Below are positions 20,965-33,618 of a DNA stretch of 64,000 nt, piece after piece. Under the pieces are notes generated by a model. That model saw only the letters and a program-made list of their open reading frames with translations, did no database searches and was not told the origin of the DNA. Origin of the DNA: Sternotherus odoratus (lineage: Eukaryota > Chordata > Testudines > Kinosternidae); assembly GCA_032164245.1 (NCBI GenBank), contig JAVMKO010000003.1, forward strand, positions 5,032,651 through 5,096,650, in the 5' to 3' direction. Positions within the stretch are counted from its first letter, which is position 1, and every line of letters starts with the position of its first letter. A program made the position numbers and the translations under genes.

Positions 20965-22213
20965 ATACTGGGATTTTCAGAAAGCCTTTGACAGGGTCCC
21001 TCATCAAAGGCTCTTAAGCAAAGTAAGCTGTCATGGGATAAGAGGGAAGGTCCACTCATGGATCAGTAACTGGCTGAAACATAGGAAACAAAGGGTAGGA
21101 ATAAATAATCCATTTTCACAGTGGAGAGAGGTAAATAGTGGTGTCCCCCAGCGATATGTACCGGCACCAATACTGTTCAACATATTCATAAATTATCTGG
21201 AAAAAGGGATAAACAGCGAGGTGGCAAAATTTGTAGATGATACAAAACTACTCAAGATAGTTAAGTCCAAAGCAGACTGCAAGGAGTTATGAAGGGATCT
21301 CACAAAAGTGAGTGACTGGGCTACAAAATGGCCGATGAAATTCAGTGCTGATAAATGCAAAGGGATGCACATTGGAAAACATAATCCCAATTCTACAGAT
21401 AAAATGATGGGGGCTAAATTAGCTGTTACCACTCAAGAAAGATCTTGGAGGCATTGTGGATAGTTCTCTGCTCAATGTGCAGTGGCAGTCAAAAAAGGAA
21501 ACAGAAAGTTGGGCATCAATTTGAAAAAAATAGATAAGACAGAAAATATCATATTGCCTCTATATAAATCCCTGGTACACCCAGATCTTGAATACTGCAC
21601 ACAGATGTGGTTGCCCTATCTCAAAAAAGATACATTGGAATTGGAAAAGGTACAGAAAAGGGCAACAAAAATGATTAGGGGTATGAAACAGCTTCCATCT
21701 GAGAAGAGATTAATAAGACTGGGACTTTTCAGCTTAGAGAAGACAACAACCGGGGATATAATAGAGGTCTATAAAATCATAATTGGTATGGAAAAAGTAA
21801 ATAAGGAAGTTATTTACTCCTTCTCAGAACACAAGAACTAGGGGTCACCCAATGAAATGAATAGGCAGCAGGTTTAAAACAAACCAAAGGAAATATTTCT
21901 TCACATAATGCCCAGTTAACCCATGGAACTCTTTGGCAGAGGATGTTGTGAAGCCAACTCTATAACAGGGTTCCAAAAAAAATGAGATAAATTCATGGAA
22001 GATAGGTCCATCAATGTCTGTTATCCAGGACGGGCAGGCAGGGTGTCCCTGGCCTCTCTTTGCCAGAAGCTGGGAATGGGTGACAGGGGATGGATCACTT
22101 GATGATCACCTGTTCTGTTCATTCCCTCTGGGGCACCTGGCATTGGCCACTGTCGGAAGACGGGACACTGGGCTGGATGGACCTTTGGTCTGACCCAGTC
22201 TGGCCATTCTTAC
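20965..22213 (+). mobile_element. CR1 LINE 3' half, copy A
   Basis: Encodes DFQKAFDRVPHQRLLSK, then SDWATKWPMKFSADKCKG and LEKVQKRATKMIRGMKQLPS with frame breaks. It ends TGGCCATTCTTACGTT, the CR1 3' terminus, abutting the candidate first exon. Confidence 0.9.
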
Positions 22214-22285
22214 GTTTCAGCTGTTCAATCTCCTTGATACCTGTGATGTCATAATCCTGCTCAGTTCTCCAGTCTTCCATGGAGT
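22214..22285 (-). CDS. Candidate first coding exon, copy A
   Basis: On the minus strand a strong acceptor (CCCCTGTCTTTCCGTCTAG) precedes ACTCC and an ATG at 22280. The frame reads MEDWRTEQDYDITGIKEIEQ, then LK and one base, ending at AAAC|GTAAGA. It leaves in phase 1, matching the 49-nt exon at 16017 or the membrane exon at 19662. The donor lies in the 3' end of an adjacent CR1 copy. The exon is identical in copy B apart from changes in its acceptor tract, which remains functional-looking (TCTAG to TCCAG). Confidence 0.4.
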
Positions 22286-22792
22286 CTAGACGGAAAGACA
22301 GGGGAGATGTCACATGGTGAGTTGGGCCTGGAAAAGCAACCTGTGTTCGGGCAAAGAGGGGCTCCCGGGAGAGCGGAGTCAGTGCTCTGTTAAAGAGCCG
22401 GAGACCAGGGCCTAGCCTGAGTCTAGCCGGCCAAACCATTGATTACACCAGTACCCATAATAGTTCCAATTTATTGCAGGGATAGTGAGCAGGTTCCGTC
22501 TGTTCTGACAGTGGAACTCCCACCTGGGGATAACAACACAAATATGCGAACTCGGACAGTGGGGATGCTGGTACCCTGACTTGCTCCAATTTGGAGGAAA
22601 GACACCACAGTGTAGTAAAGCTGCTCAGACTAAAACAAACAAACAAAAAATCCTTCCATTTATAAGATGACAATTTGTGGGTTAACTAAGACTCCTCATA
22701 CATCTAAACATGCTCTTATCATTACAGCAATACAGCACATACCAGTCAAAGAAAAACAAAAGTATCCAACATTCAGATTTCTTCAGTACTGA

Positions 22793-22905
22793 CAGTACTC
22801 CTTGTTCTGTCATCTGGTACCACTGAGAACAGTCTAGATCCATCCTCTTTAGAGTGCCCTTTCAGGTAGTTGAAAGCAGTTATCAAATCTCCCCTCAGTC
22901 TTCTC
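22793..22905 (-). mobile_element. CR1 fragment at the duplication junction
   Basis: CCATCCTCTTTAGAGTGCCC, then TTTCAGGTAGTTGAAAGCAG and TCTCCCCTCAGTCTTCTC are CR1 words in antisense. This fragment begins copy B immediately after the end of copy A. No CR1 is present after the right end of copy B at 45979. Confidence 0.65.
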
Positions 22906-23861
22906 TTTATGTTAGTTTCTGTACATTATGGTAGCACGTAATGCCTGTGGTCAGGGAAGAGGAAGCCACTGTATGAAAATGAGTCACAAGAAGATGGTCC
23001 CTTCTCCAAGGAGCTCACAATCTGGGTGGGACACCAGGCAGGGCAGGTGCACGGAAGAGACCCACAGAGGACAAGGTGATGGTGGAAGGGGTGCATCTTG
23101 CAGAGCAGGCAATGGTTGCAGCCTGGAACTACCTTACATGTGCAACGGGGGGAAGTTTGCACTCCAGGTGCTTTTGCTGGACCTGGTTTAGGGACAGCTA
23201 AACGCTGCATCTGCCAGGGGTGTCGGGCACTAGCATGAAAACCTCCTTCTGAAATGGGGAACTTCAAGAGGATATTCTTGGAGGCACCAAGGATCTGGGA
23301 GGAGCGGACCCCTGGTAGTAACAAAAGCAGGGGGTTTGGACTGAAGACACATGCCTGAAACATCAAGGAGTGCCCTCTCCTGGGATGTGGGAGATTCCAT
23401 TCAACGCCTTCCTGCAAAGCAGGGACTTGAACCTGTGTCTATCACATCCCAGGTGAGTGTTCTGGGCTCTCTTGCTCTCCCTCATTGTTTGTGAAAAATT
23501 TCAGAAGGTCTCAATTTTGTCCTAGTGTGGAACTGAACATTTATTTGAAATCTCGACTACGTTGGCAGGATGGGAAAACTGTTTTCCACCTCGCTCTGCT
23601 GCTCACGGCATGCTGGGGCACTGGGGTCAGTGCTGATAGAGGGGCAAGCGCCTCCTGAAACAACAAAACCACAGCCTATCTCCTGAGAAGTTACCCAGGC
23701 ATCTCTTGGTGAAGCCCAGCTCGGTCCTGTGCTAGAGCCTCACCTCTGCAGCACGGAGCACACTTTTTCTCTGCACTGTAGTTCCAGAGGGTGAGAGTCC
23801 ATTCAATGGCTTGTTGGTTACTTGACTTCCACCAGCTGGAGCTTTGGTTTCATTCACCTCT

Positions 23862-23990
23862 TGCATCCGACGAAGTGGGTATTAGCCCACGAAAGCTTAT
23901 GCTTCAATACTTTTAGTTAGTCTTTAAGGTGCCACAGGACTCTTTGTTACCTCTGCTATTCCAGACTAACACGGCTACCTCTCTGATTCT
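23862..23990 (+). mobile_element. Penelope-like element 3' tail, copy B
   Basis: Same short tail as 693-816 but with the full CCCACGAAAGCTTATGC segment. Confidence 0.7.
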
Positions 23991-25663
23991 CCCTGGGAAT
24001 GGGTCAAAGGAGGTGTGAGCTGTTTGCTTTATTTATTTATTTAGTGAAGCGCTCCAGCTGTCAGACCCAGCTGACTGGAGCCCGTGCAGAAGGGTTGTGA
24101 GCACCCAGGAGGTGGGGGGAGAGGGGATAAAGGGGACAGCTGGAGCCCCAACACCAGGGGTGCTGACAGCCTGAGCCCACCTCCCAAGCTCAGGCTTTTC
24201 TTGTCCACCTCTCAATCCTTCACCAGGAGGAAGCCCAGGTTTGACCTCTCCTTCCCACCAGTCCCTCACCAGGAGGCACTAAGTCTGCTGTGAAAAGTGA
24301 CCCTTACTTCTGCGCTGATACTGGCACAGCGCTGCCTTCAGAGCTGGGTGCCTGGCCAGCAGCTGCTGCTCTTCACTCTGTCTTAAGAACTGGGTGGTGA
24401 TGTCACAGAAAGCAGGTGGGGGTTGATAAAATAAGTTTGAGGACCACTGCCATAGCATATCGAAACAGAAAGAATTTTAAAAGCCACAATCAGGGGTCCT
24501 GCCTGAACCTGCAAAGGGCATTTGCACAGGAGGACATATATGACAACACAACATCCATTGTCTTCTGCAAGACACTTCCAGCCGAGATCCCTTTTTACTG
24601 TTGCTATTTGGTTTTTGCTGCCTTTTTCTCAGGTTGGACAGTGAACATGGAGAGGAGCTCTCCCCAGCTCTTTCGCAACCAGCTTCAAGGGCTAATCCTG
24701 GACTGGACGGGCACACAATCCATGGAGATATATGGCCCCTAGTTTCTAAGAGGTTATTATCAAAAAGGAAAGAGTTGTTTTTTCATCAAACACTTGAGGC
24801 GGGGGGAAGCCCTTGCCAGTGTCCTTTATACAAATCAAGCTGGAACCAGTGTCCTGGTTTAAACATGACATTATGAGAGCTCAGAAACGTTTTGGCAGCA
24901 TCCCACTCTGCCATGTGAAGGAAGACACCAGACCTTGAATTCGTTCCGGGAATACCAGTCAAGGGGTCTGATGCTGCAGATCCTTATTAATGCAAAACTC
25001 TCATTGACCGCAAGATGAGGCCCCTGTCTTAGGTCTTGGCATATCACAGAGCTGGCAGCACTAATGGAAAGGGCGTCACCTCCACCATTCTCAAAGCAAC
25101 TTCTGCCAGTAGATTGACAGAGCAGCAGCGCTGATGGCAGCTTGGGAGGAAAAAGTGCCAAGACAGCAGTTAACAAGAGGCGTGTGGGGGGGAAGCATAC
25201 CAGGCACGGAACGAACACAGGGCCACTCACTTGGTTAAAATGCCTGTGGGAGAAGCGGAATTTTCTTTTTTTTTTATAGTCATGATAATTTATAATAATT
25301 TATCAGGCTGTGACGTTATGGACATGAACTGGGACCGTATAGATCATTGTTGCAACCAAGGTCATACAGTGGCACCAAATCTTGTACAAAGGAGGTTAAG
25401 GGAGGTATCAATGACAAGGTTATGATTTGCTAGTTATGATTATGCTATCTGTATGCATGTATCATTTCTGTATTTAAAGTTATAAGTATTGGCTCTATAC
25501 TGTCTGTATTTCAATCTTGTGCTATGCTTCTGGGTGACACTCGAGACAATGTGGAGTCAGCACTGCCCACCTTGCTTGATGGTCCATTAAGGACCATCAG
25601 CTATACAATTGACCCATTGAGAGAAGGCAGATACACCTTGTGACTCAGCAAGGCTTGCAGGTA

Positions 25664-25782
25664 GGGTGACCAAATGTCCCGATTTTATAGGGACAGTCCC
25701 GATTTTGGGGTCTTTTTCTTATATAGGCTCCTATTACCCTCCGTCCCCGTCCTGATTTTTCACACTTCCTGTCTGGTCACCC
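25664..25782. mobile_element. TA-flanked inverted-repeat element, family 1, copy B
   Basis: Partner of 2499-2617 with the same termini and TA flanks. Confidence 0.75.
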
Positions 25783-25816
25783 TACTTGCAGAGGCATGCC
25801 TATGAACTAGTTACTA

Positions 25817-25927
25817 GGGAAACCAGATGTCCCATTTTTACAGGGACAGTCCCGATTTTTTCTTATATGGGCTCCTATTACCCCCCACCCCCTGTCCCAC
25901 TTTTCCACACTTGCTGTCTGATCACCC
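25817..25927. mobile_element. TA-flanked inverted-repeat element, family 1, second insertion, copy B
   Basis: Partner of 2652-2762. Confidence 0.7.
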
Positions 25928-27986
25928 TACTATGAACAGAACACTAAGGTTTTTCCATGCCATGGTTAGAACAAAGAAAGCACAAGCCACATGGCAAAAG
26001 GACTATGAAAGGCAGCTGCATCATCTCCATTTTGTCTTCAATCCTGCTTCTTCTGAAGAAACCTTGCTACAAACTGAAGCTCTGAACAAAGGACCGAATG
26101 ACCCATCCCTGCAGTTTATTCCATCACTGCTACAAGCCAGAACCAAGAACTTTGCCATTACTGTATGGGTCATTGATTCCATTTAACCAATTTTAACTCT
26201 CATGGATAGTTCTTTCTTTTATGGATAAATGTTTAGATTTTAGATTCTAAAGGATTAGCATCAGCATGGTTTGTGGGTAAGATATGATTTGTATATTGAC
26301 CTGGGTCTGGGGCTTGGTTCTCTGGGATCAGGAGAACTTTTTTTCTTTTACTGGGGTACTGGTTTTCATAACCATTCATCCCCATAATGAATGGCACTGG
26401 TGGTGATACTGGGAAACGAGTGTCTAAGGGAATTGCTTGTATGACTTATGGATAGCCAGTAGGGTGAGACCGAAGTCCTCTCTGTTTGGCTGGTTTGATG
26501 TGCCTTAGAGGTGGACCGGCCTTGGACTGCGACTGCCCTGCTCTAAGCAATTTGTCTTGAATTGATACTTTCAGTTGTGTCCCGCCAAAGGAGGCATGGT
26601 TACACAAGCGTTCAGCATGTGACTGATACATTCACAAAGAGAGAACGATTCCTGTCAAAGGATTGGCTTTTAAGACATGGCAGAGGAGAACTCTGAAACT
26701 GTTTGGCGAAACGTAAAGAGTCCAGTCCTCCGCCTCACCCAATCCCATTTAACAAGATGTGTGTGTGTCAGTGAGTGGACGTACCTGTAAAATCCAGGAG
26801 ACTGGGTACATAAGGGATCTGGAATGACAGTGCTGGTTAGCCTTTCACTCCCAGAAACACAACCACAGTATACATTGGGAAAGGTGGTGTGATAGGGTGT
26901 ATAGGCCTCATGCTGACAGTGAAGATGTCAGAGGGGTTCTGGGGGCAGGACTAGCCCCACCACTCTCACCTTGTCAATCAGGTATGATTGGGAGGAGGTC
27001 TTTAAAAGAGAAGAAACTGCAGTGAGTTATTGGGGGAGTATTTGTGGCTGCCATGGCCTAAGTTGGAGACTGCTGGACTGACTCCTAGAGCCACAGAAGG
27101 ACCTTCCACCCAGGAGATTTTCATCCAGACCCTATGGAGAGTGCAGTGAAGGCCTAGGGTAAGTTGGAGACATTTAAGATTGAAGAAATCCACCAAAGGG
27201 CAGGGCTAGTTGTAGGGAGCTGGGCTCCTGTGCTGGAGACTGTGGCAGGGTGTCCGGCCCTGAAGGGGTTAAAAGCCCTGAAGAGGGCTATGGCTGATTG
27301 GGAGAGGCAGACACAGCTGGGGCCAGGCCCAATTAGGAAGCAGCTGGCCCTGATAGAAGGACTGGGGCTGAGAGTATGAAGGGTTTCTCTCTATCTTCTG
27401 ATAGGGAAGGGTCTGGCTGCCTGAGGAAAAGGGGACTGAGGGTGGAGCAGTTCTGGGGAAGGGGCAGGTTGAACTGGGGAGCTCAGGCCTGGTGACCTCC
27501 CAGGCTGCAGCCTGTTACTAAGACCTAATAGGCTGTGGGGAAAGGCAGCAGATCCAACCCCCCTGGCCTGGCTCTTACACTGAAGTCTGCCCCAGGGAGC
27601 AGGGGCTTGATGATGACTGGCAGTAGCCCTAGATTGAGGCACGGTGAGGGTTGGCGGTTCCCCGGGGGAAAGGAGGAGGGAGACCCACAGAGTGTGAAGG
27701 GATATTGCCAGAGGGCAGCACCCCAGTAAAGGGGCACTGAGGTCCGGGAAGGACATGGGCCAGTGGACCGCAAGACACCAGCAGAGGGCACTCCGGAGCC
27801 GGTAAAAAGAACTAATTCCTGGCCAACTAGCAGGAGGTGACTCCTTGTGCCGCTACAGAGACATCCCATGTAACGTCTGGGAATGGTCAGGTTCTCTCAC
27901 CATTTGGGAGAGAAACCTGAGGGGACTACCTCACGGGTGGATTATCACCTTAAATGGCTGCTTCTTGGAGCAGCTTGTCCTGGAAC

Positions 27987-28357
27987 CCACAAGAGGAGAG
28001 GCAATTCTTGATTGAATTCTAAGTGGAGCACAGGATCTGGTCTAAAAGGTGAATATAGCTGGACCGCTTGGTAATAGTGACCATAATATAATTAAATTTA
28101 ACATCCCTGTGGGGAAAACACAAGCAGTAGCTCATGTGGGTTGGATGCAAGCTCAGAGTGAGCACAAGCAGTAGCTCACACTGAAGCATTTAATTTCAGA
28201 AAGGGGGACTACACAAAAATGAGGAATTTAGTAAAAAAGAAATTAAAAGTACCAAAAGTGAAATCCCTGCAAGCTGCATGGAATTTTTTTAAAAACACCA
28301 TAATAGAAGCTCAACTTAAATGTATACCCCAATTTTAAAAAAACATAGTAAGAGAAC
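27987..28357 (+). mobile_element. CR1 LINE fragment, copy B
   Basis: Partner of 4845-5215 with a few substitutions near its right end. Confidence 0.65.
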
Positions 28358-29356
28358 CAAACCGGGTGAATTTGATTTAAACCACTAGTCAGGAAGACTC
28401 AATTTAATCATGGTTTTCTACATAAAAGTGCATTCTTGTTGGTTGTTATAACTTTAATACATATTCTTCACAACTCAGAGATAGATGTAGGTTTCATTTT
28501 TAGAAGGTGCACACTATGCATTTTTAAACAGTGATTTATTTTGAAAACTTTTCCGATTAGTTTTACAGCTATATCAGAAAATGAATGGTTGATTGGTTAT
28601 TTCATTTATGACCTATCTCCATTTCAACAGGTTAATCCTTAATATTTGGAGGATTTTCTTGCCATGTTGTTGTAGGAGGAGAACATTATCAGACAGACAT
28701 TTAAATAGTTTTATTTAACTAAAACAACAACGTTAAATATTCTGGATTTTTTTTCTTCAACAGCAAACGTAATATTTTAACAGAACAAGCATATGTCCCT
28801 CCCTTCTCACATTTATCTCCAGACTTCTTCTTCTTGTCCAGATCTACTTTGCCCCCAACAATCTTCTATTCACTGAACTATTTTTAGCTTTGCACTTTTA
28901 GAGAGAGGGAAGGGATTGACTCTGTACACAATTTTTCAGAAGGACAATAGAGTTGAAGTCTGTTATTTCTGACCTCTATCTGTTTATTTATTTTAAAATA
29001 TGTTTGCTGTTAACAAGCATATTATCTATCTGGAGACACAAATCCACAGTTTGAGAATTGCAAAACTAAGCATCTCTGATGGCATCTTGAGCACTGCGTC
29101 CCATTGGGTAGACAGAAAGATTAACCTAAATCTATACAGAAGCCTGTGGAACCCCATAAGATTGCGTCCCTAACCATGAACTATTGGAACTCATTTACAA
29201 AAGATTTCTTAAACATTACATGAATATATTGTCTCATACTATAGAATTATAATTTATAATTCCCAATTCCATGATGAGATATCTTTGAGCTATAATGCAA
29301 TTTAATTAAAACTACCTTTAAATAAGTTTTTCCCTCATGAAGCATTTTGTCAAAAA

Positions 29357-30028
29357 ATCTAATTTAAATTGGTCCCTCATCAAAGGCTCTTAAGCCAAGT
29401 AAGTTGTCAAGGCATAAGATCAAAGGTCCTCTCATGAATCGGTAACTGGTTAAAAGGTAGGAAACCAAGGTTAGGAATAAATGGTCAGTTTTCAGAATGG
29501 AGAGAGGTAAATAGTGGTGTCCCCCAAGGGTCTGTCCTGGGCCCAGTCCTATTCAACCTATTCATAAATGATCTGGAAATAGGGGTAAACGGAGAAGTGG
29601 CAAAATTTGCAGATGATATAAAACTATGCAAGATGGTTAAGTCCCAAGAGGTACAAAAGGATCTCTCGGAACTGAGTGACTGGGCAACAAAATGGCAGAT
29701 GAAATTCAATGTTGATAAAAGCAAAGCAATGCACATTGGAAAACAATCCCAACTATATATATATAAAATGATTCAGCCTTAATTAGCTGTTACCACTCAA
29801 GAAAGAGGTCTTGAAGTCATTGTGGATAGTTCTTTGAAAACATCCACTCAATGTGCAGCTGCAGGCAAAAAAGTAAACAAAATGTTGGGAACTATTAAGA
29901 AAGGGATAGATAATAAGATGGAAAATATCACATTGCCTCTATATAAATCCATGGTACGCCCACATCTTGAATACTGTGTGCAGATGTGGTTGCCGTTTCT
30001 CAAAAAAGATATATTGGAATTGGGCTGT
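29357..30028 (+). mobile_element. CR1 LINE fragment with reverse transcriptase remnant, copy B
   Basis: Partner of 6215-6885 with the same FADD and SDWATKWQ words and the same breaks. It differs by a two-base TA change in a short TATA run and by scattered substitutions. Confidence 0.85.
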
Positions 30029-30937
30029 AGAGTGAAAGACCTCTGAGATCCGGAAGAGTGCTTTGATTGTGAGTTTTCTATTACCGTGTTTGAACAAATA
30101 AACGTGTCCTGGAAAAAAGGCCTGAAAGACTCGGTGCGATAGTGAAACCTTCATGGGCTGGGGAGACAGGCCATCTGCCTACAACACATCAGTGAGATTC
30201 CAGGTGTGCTGTTCTTTCTGTGTCCTGTCCTGTTCTAGAATAATGCCAGACTTAATCTAAAGAGGGGGGTGTCCAGTTCTTCACTTATGTAACTAGGTAG
30301 AATAAATGACAATGGGTAGACTCACAAACAGGTTTACAAGCAGGAAAACCAGTGAAGTAAGGGGCTTATCTGTAATTATGTATGTGTGTGTATAGGTATG
30401 TGTATGTGTGTGTTTGTATGTGTTTATATACATATATATATGATTAATTGCGATTCATTTTTTTAGTTAATCGTGTGAGTTAACTGAGATTAATCAACAA
30501 CCCTTATATATATTAGGACCGATTAATCACAATTTTAATTGCATTGTTAAACAATGGAATACCAATTGAAATTTATTCAGCATTTTGGATGTTTTTCTAC
30601 ATTTTCATATGTATTGTATTCGATGTTGCAATTGAAAGTTAAGTGTATATTATTGTTTATTACATATATTTGCACTGTAAAAATGATAAAAGAACTAATG
30701 TTTATCAATTAACCTCATACGAGTACTGTAGTGCAGCTTACAAATGTAGATTTTTTTTGTTGCATAACTTCACTCAAAAACAAAACAATGTAAAACTACA
30801 GAGCCTACAAGTCCACTCAGTCCTACTTCTTCCAAAAATATTTAAATGGTATTCTATTGTTCTTTAACAGTACGATTAATCAGAATTAAGTTTTTAATTG
30901 TTTGACTGCTTTTATATATACACACACACAATAGTGT

Positions 30938-30938
30938 G

Positions 30939-31007
<69 letters not shown>
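30938..31007. repeat. (TCTA)n microsatellite, expanded, copy B
   Basis: About seventeen TCTA units where copy A has about seven. This accounts for much of the offset change between 7800 and 8080. Confidence 0.9.
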
Positions 31008-31308
31008 AATATACTAGTGTAGATATGTTGCACCTTAGTGATTCAAGGCTTGTAAATTCAGGCAGCAGCAGGGGGAAGGGGGAAACCTGACATCAGCCTC
31101 CCCCCCACACACACCTGCCTCTGCAGCAGGAGCAGTCCATAGTAACGGTTTGCTCTGTGTCCCGGAGCAGATAAGCATGCAGGCTGTCAAAAACAGACCT
31201 TTGAAAGGCGATAGCCGCATGCCTGCAGCCAAGTTCAAAACCATGACCAGAGTGGCTGCTTGATTTCAGGGGATTATGGGATGTTTCCAGAGGCCAATCA
31301 AAACGCAG

Positions 31309-31417
31309 ATTTCAGAATAGTAGCCGTGTTAGTCTGGATCCGGAAAAAGAACGAGGAGTGTGGCACCTTAGAGACTAACCAATTTATTTGGGCAAGGTGC
31401 CACAAGTACTCCTCGTT
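31309..31417. mobile_element. Fold-back Penelope-like tail insertion, copy B
   Basis: Partner of 8131-8239 with the same flanking 15-bp near-repeats. Confidence 0.6.
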
Positions 31418-32347
31418 CCAATCACAGCGCAGTAATGCAACACGTCGTCCACACTGACACCCCAGCCTGGGTGCAGCAAGCGTTATGCTTCTCGTGGAGG
31501 TGGATTACCAGGAGCGCTCCAGCCACAGAGTCCAGGAGCTCTAAGTGCCTTGCTAGTGTGGACATCTCAGGAGTTAGGGCACCTGGGGCTGATTTAATGT
31601 GCTCTAACTTGCAAGTATAGCCAAGCCCTATGGCTAGCCCTACATGATAAACTTAAATTGATATAACTACCTTGCTCAGGGGTGTGAATCCACACCCCTG
31701 AGTGATGCCGTTACTCCAGCCTAACCCACAGTGTAGAAAGCGCTATGTCCACAGGGGAGTTTTTTCCCGTCAACATAGCTACTGCCTCGCAGAGGTGGAT
31801 TAACTATGCTAACGGGAGAAGCTCCCCCATCAGAATAGTAGCATCTCCACTGAAGCACCACAGTGGTGCCATTGCACTGTGTTAAGTGTAGACCTGCCCT
31901 TAGATCCAAAGACAATCCTAGACCTTGTTAAAGCAAATGGGTGAGCCACATACTCTTTCACACTCATCAGAAGGAGCACTCAAGCCCCTTTTGGAGGTAA
32001 AAGCAATTGCAGACCACAGGGCAGGCAGAATTAAAATGGACCCAGGTGTTTCCCTGTTCCAAATGCAGGGATTAGTTGCAGGCTGCGGGGCTGGGAGAGA
32101 AAAGCCAAAAGGAGGAATCGTAAGGCTGAGTGTGAAGGAAGCAGGGGGCCTGGGCCGCTTGCAAGAGTGGTAGATTCGGGGAAACTGTGTCAAGAACATT
32201 GCTGAGTCATAGCACTGATTTTTTTTCCCCTCATCCTGAAGGGAACAATGCTGCAATGCCCTGAGTTTTGGCTAGCAGTTTAGACCAAAAGGGCAACCTT
32301 TACTTACCGGTAAGTGTTCAGAAAGCACCGTGTACACAATTCTATAT

Positions 32348-32446
32348 CAGGGAGGTAGCCGTGTTAGTCTGGAATAGCAGAGGTAACAAAGTCCTGTGGC
32401 ACCTTTATAGTTAGTCTTTAAGGTGCCACAGGACTTTGTTACCTCT
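32348..32446. mobile_element. Fold-back Penelope-like tail with target-site duplication, copy B
   Basis: Partner of 9169-9267 with the same arms and 12-bp flanking repeats. Confidence 0.8.
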
Positions 32447-33618
32447 ACAATTCTATATAGTACTGTCATTTATTTCTTCTGAAGTCCCACTGGGTATGCA
32501 ATTAAGTTTGCAAAAATAAATGTCCTTGAAATAGTTTGTGTTTCTGTAGAGTCTTTCACTCTTTGTATGTATTTAATGAGAGTGCATGTCTCTCCTCTAC
32601 ACCAAATGTTCATTTAAAAAAAGAATTACAATCAGCCTATTTAGATCTCACATTTTACCCACTATTCAATTATTATAGTGGAATAAGTGTGATCTTGATT
32701 GTAAGGGGTCTGTTATCCCCTAGACGGGGTGTGTGTAACTTCTAGTAGAGATTGTTTTTTAAGCTCTCAGTTTGTCAGAATTTTTGTATGAATCCCCACT
32801 AGTCTATTACACCAATAAATAGTGATCTCCCAATAAATAGTGATAGAGACACTTCCTACTGAAATCTTCCTGAGCCGAAATAACTATGAAATAATTCAGG
32901 TAAGGTTTGAACAATATTAGAACTGGATCCCAAAATAAATTGAAAAGTATAGTTGCTTGATATGTAAAAATCATGTGGTGCCCATAGCACTAAGGATGTG
33001 TTTCATCATAACTTTTTTCACAATACATCCAATTTTTGTGCCTGTGTTTCATATTTATTATATGTGAGGATCAGGAATCCAAAGTGGGTCAGGACCCCAT
33101 TTTAATGGGGTCACCAGGATTGGCATTAGACTTGCTGGGGCCTGGGGCCAAAGCTAAAGTCTGAGCCCTAGGCCAGAGCCGAAGCCTGAGGTCTTCAGCT
33201 CTGGATAGTGGGGCTCAAGTTACAGGCCCCCACCTAGGACTGAAGTCCTTGGGCTTCTGCTTTGATCCCCTGCCCCGGGTGGTGGGGCTTGGGCTTTGGC
33301 CCCCATGTGGGGTGGTGAGGCTCGGGACGGCTCAGACTTCAGTCCACCCCCTCCTGGGGTCATGAAGTAATTTTTCTTGTTAGAAGGGGTCGCGATGCAG
33401 TGACATTTGAGAACCCCTGGTTTAGATAATAATTAGATTTGCCATGAGTGCAGGGGACTGGACTAGATGACTTCTCGAAGTCCCTTCCAGTCCTTTGATT
33501 CTATGATTGTTTATATTCAGCACATGATGGAAAGGATGATCTTGTGGTTAAGGGACAGGACAGAAAGCTTCTCTACATGAGCATGTAGTTTGTGAGAAGC
33601 TGGGATTTGAATCAACCC

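Larger units (their letters stand above)
1..22792 (+). repeat. Tandem segmental duplication, copy A (left end cut by the window)
   Basis: This block is repeated in the same orientation at 23168-45979. The coordinate offset drifts from 23167 at the left end through 23142 to 23195 because of small indels. Examples are a 9-bp difference near 1495, a 15-bp difference near 3680, an 8-bp difference near 4500 and a TCTA length change near 7800. Substitutions run at roughly one per hundred bases by eye, lower in some parts and higher near 5200-5600. Similarity ends at 22792, after CTTCAGTACTGA. The first base of the window already lies about 375 bases into the unit. Confidence 0.95.

Noticed and set aside
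22119..22439. 106-codon minus-strand frame as a stand-alone gene
   Set aside because: It reads through a strong splice acceptor on one side and into CR1 sequence on the other; only the 72-nt middle is treated as a candidate exon.
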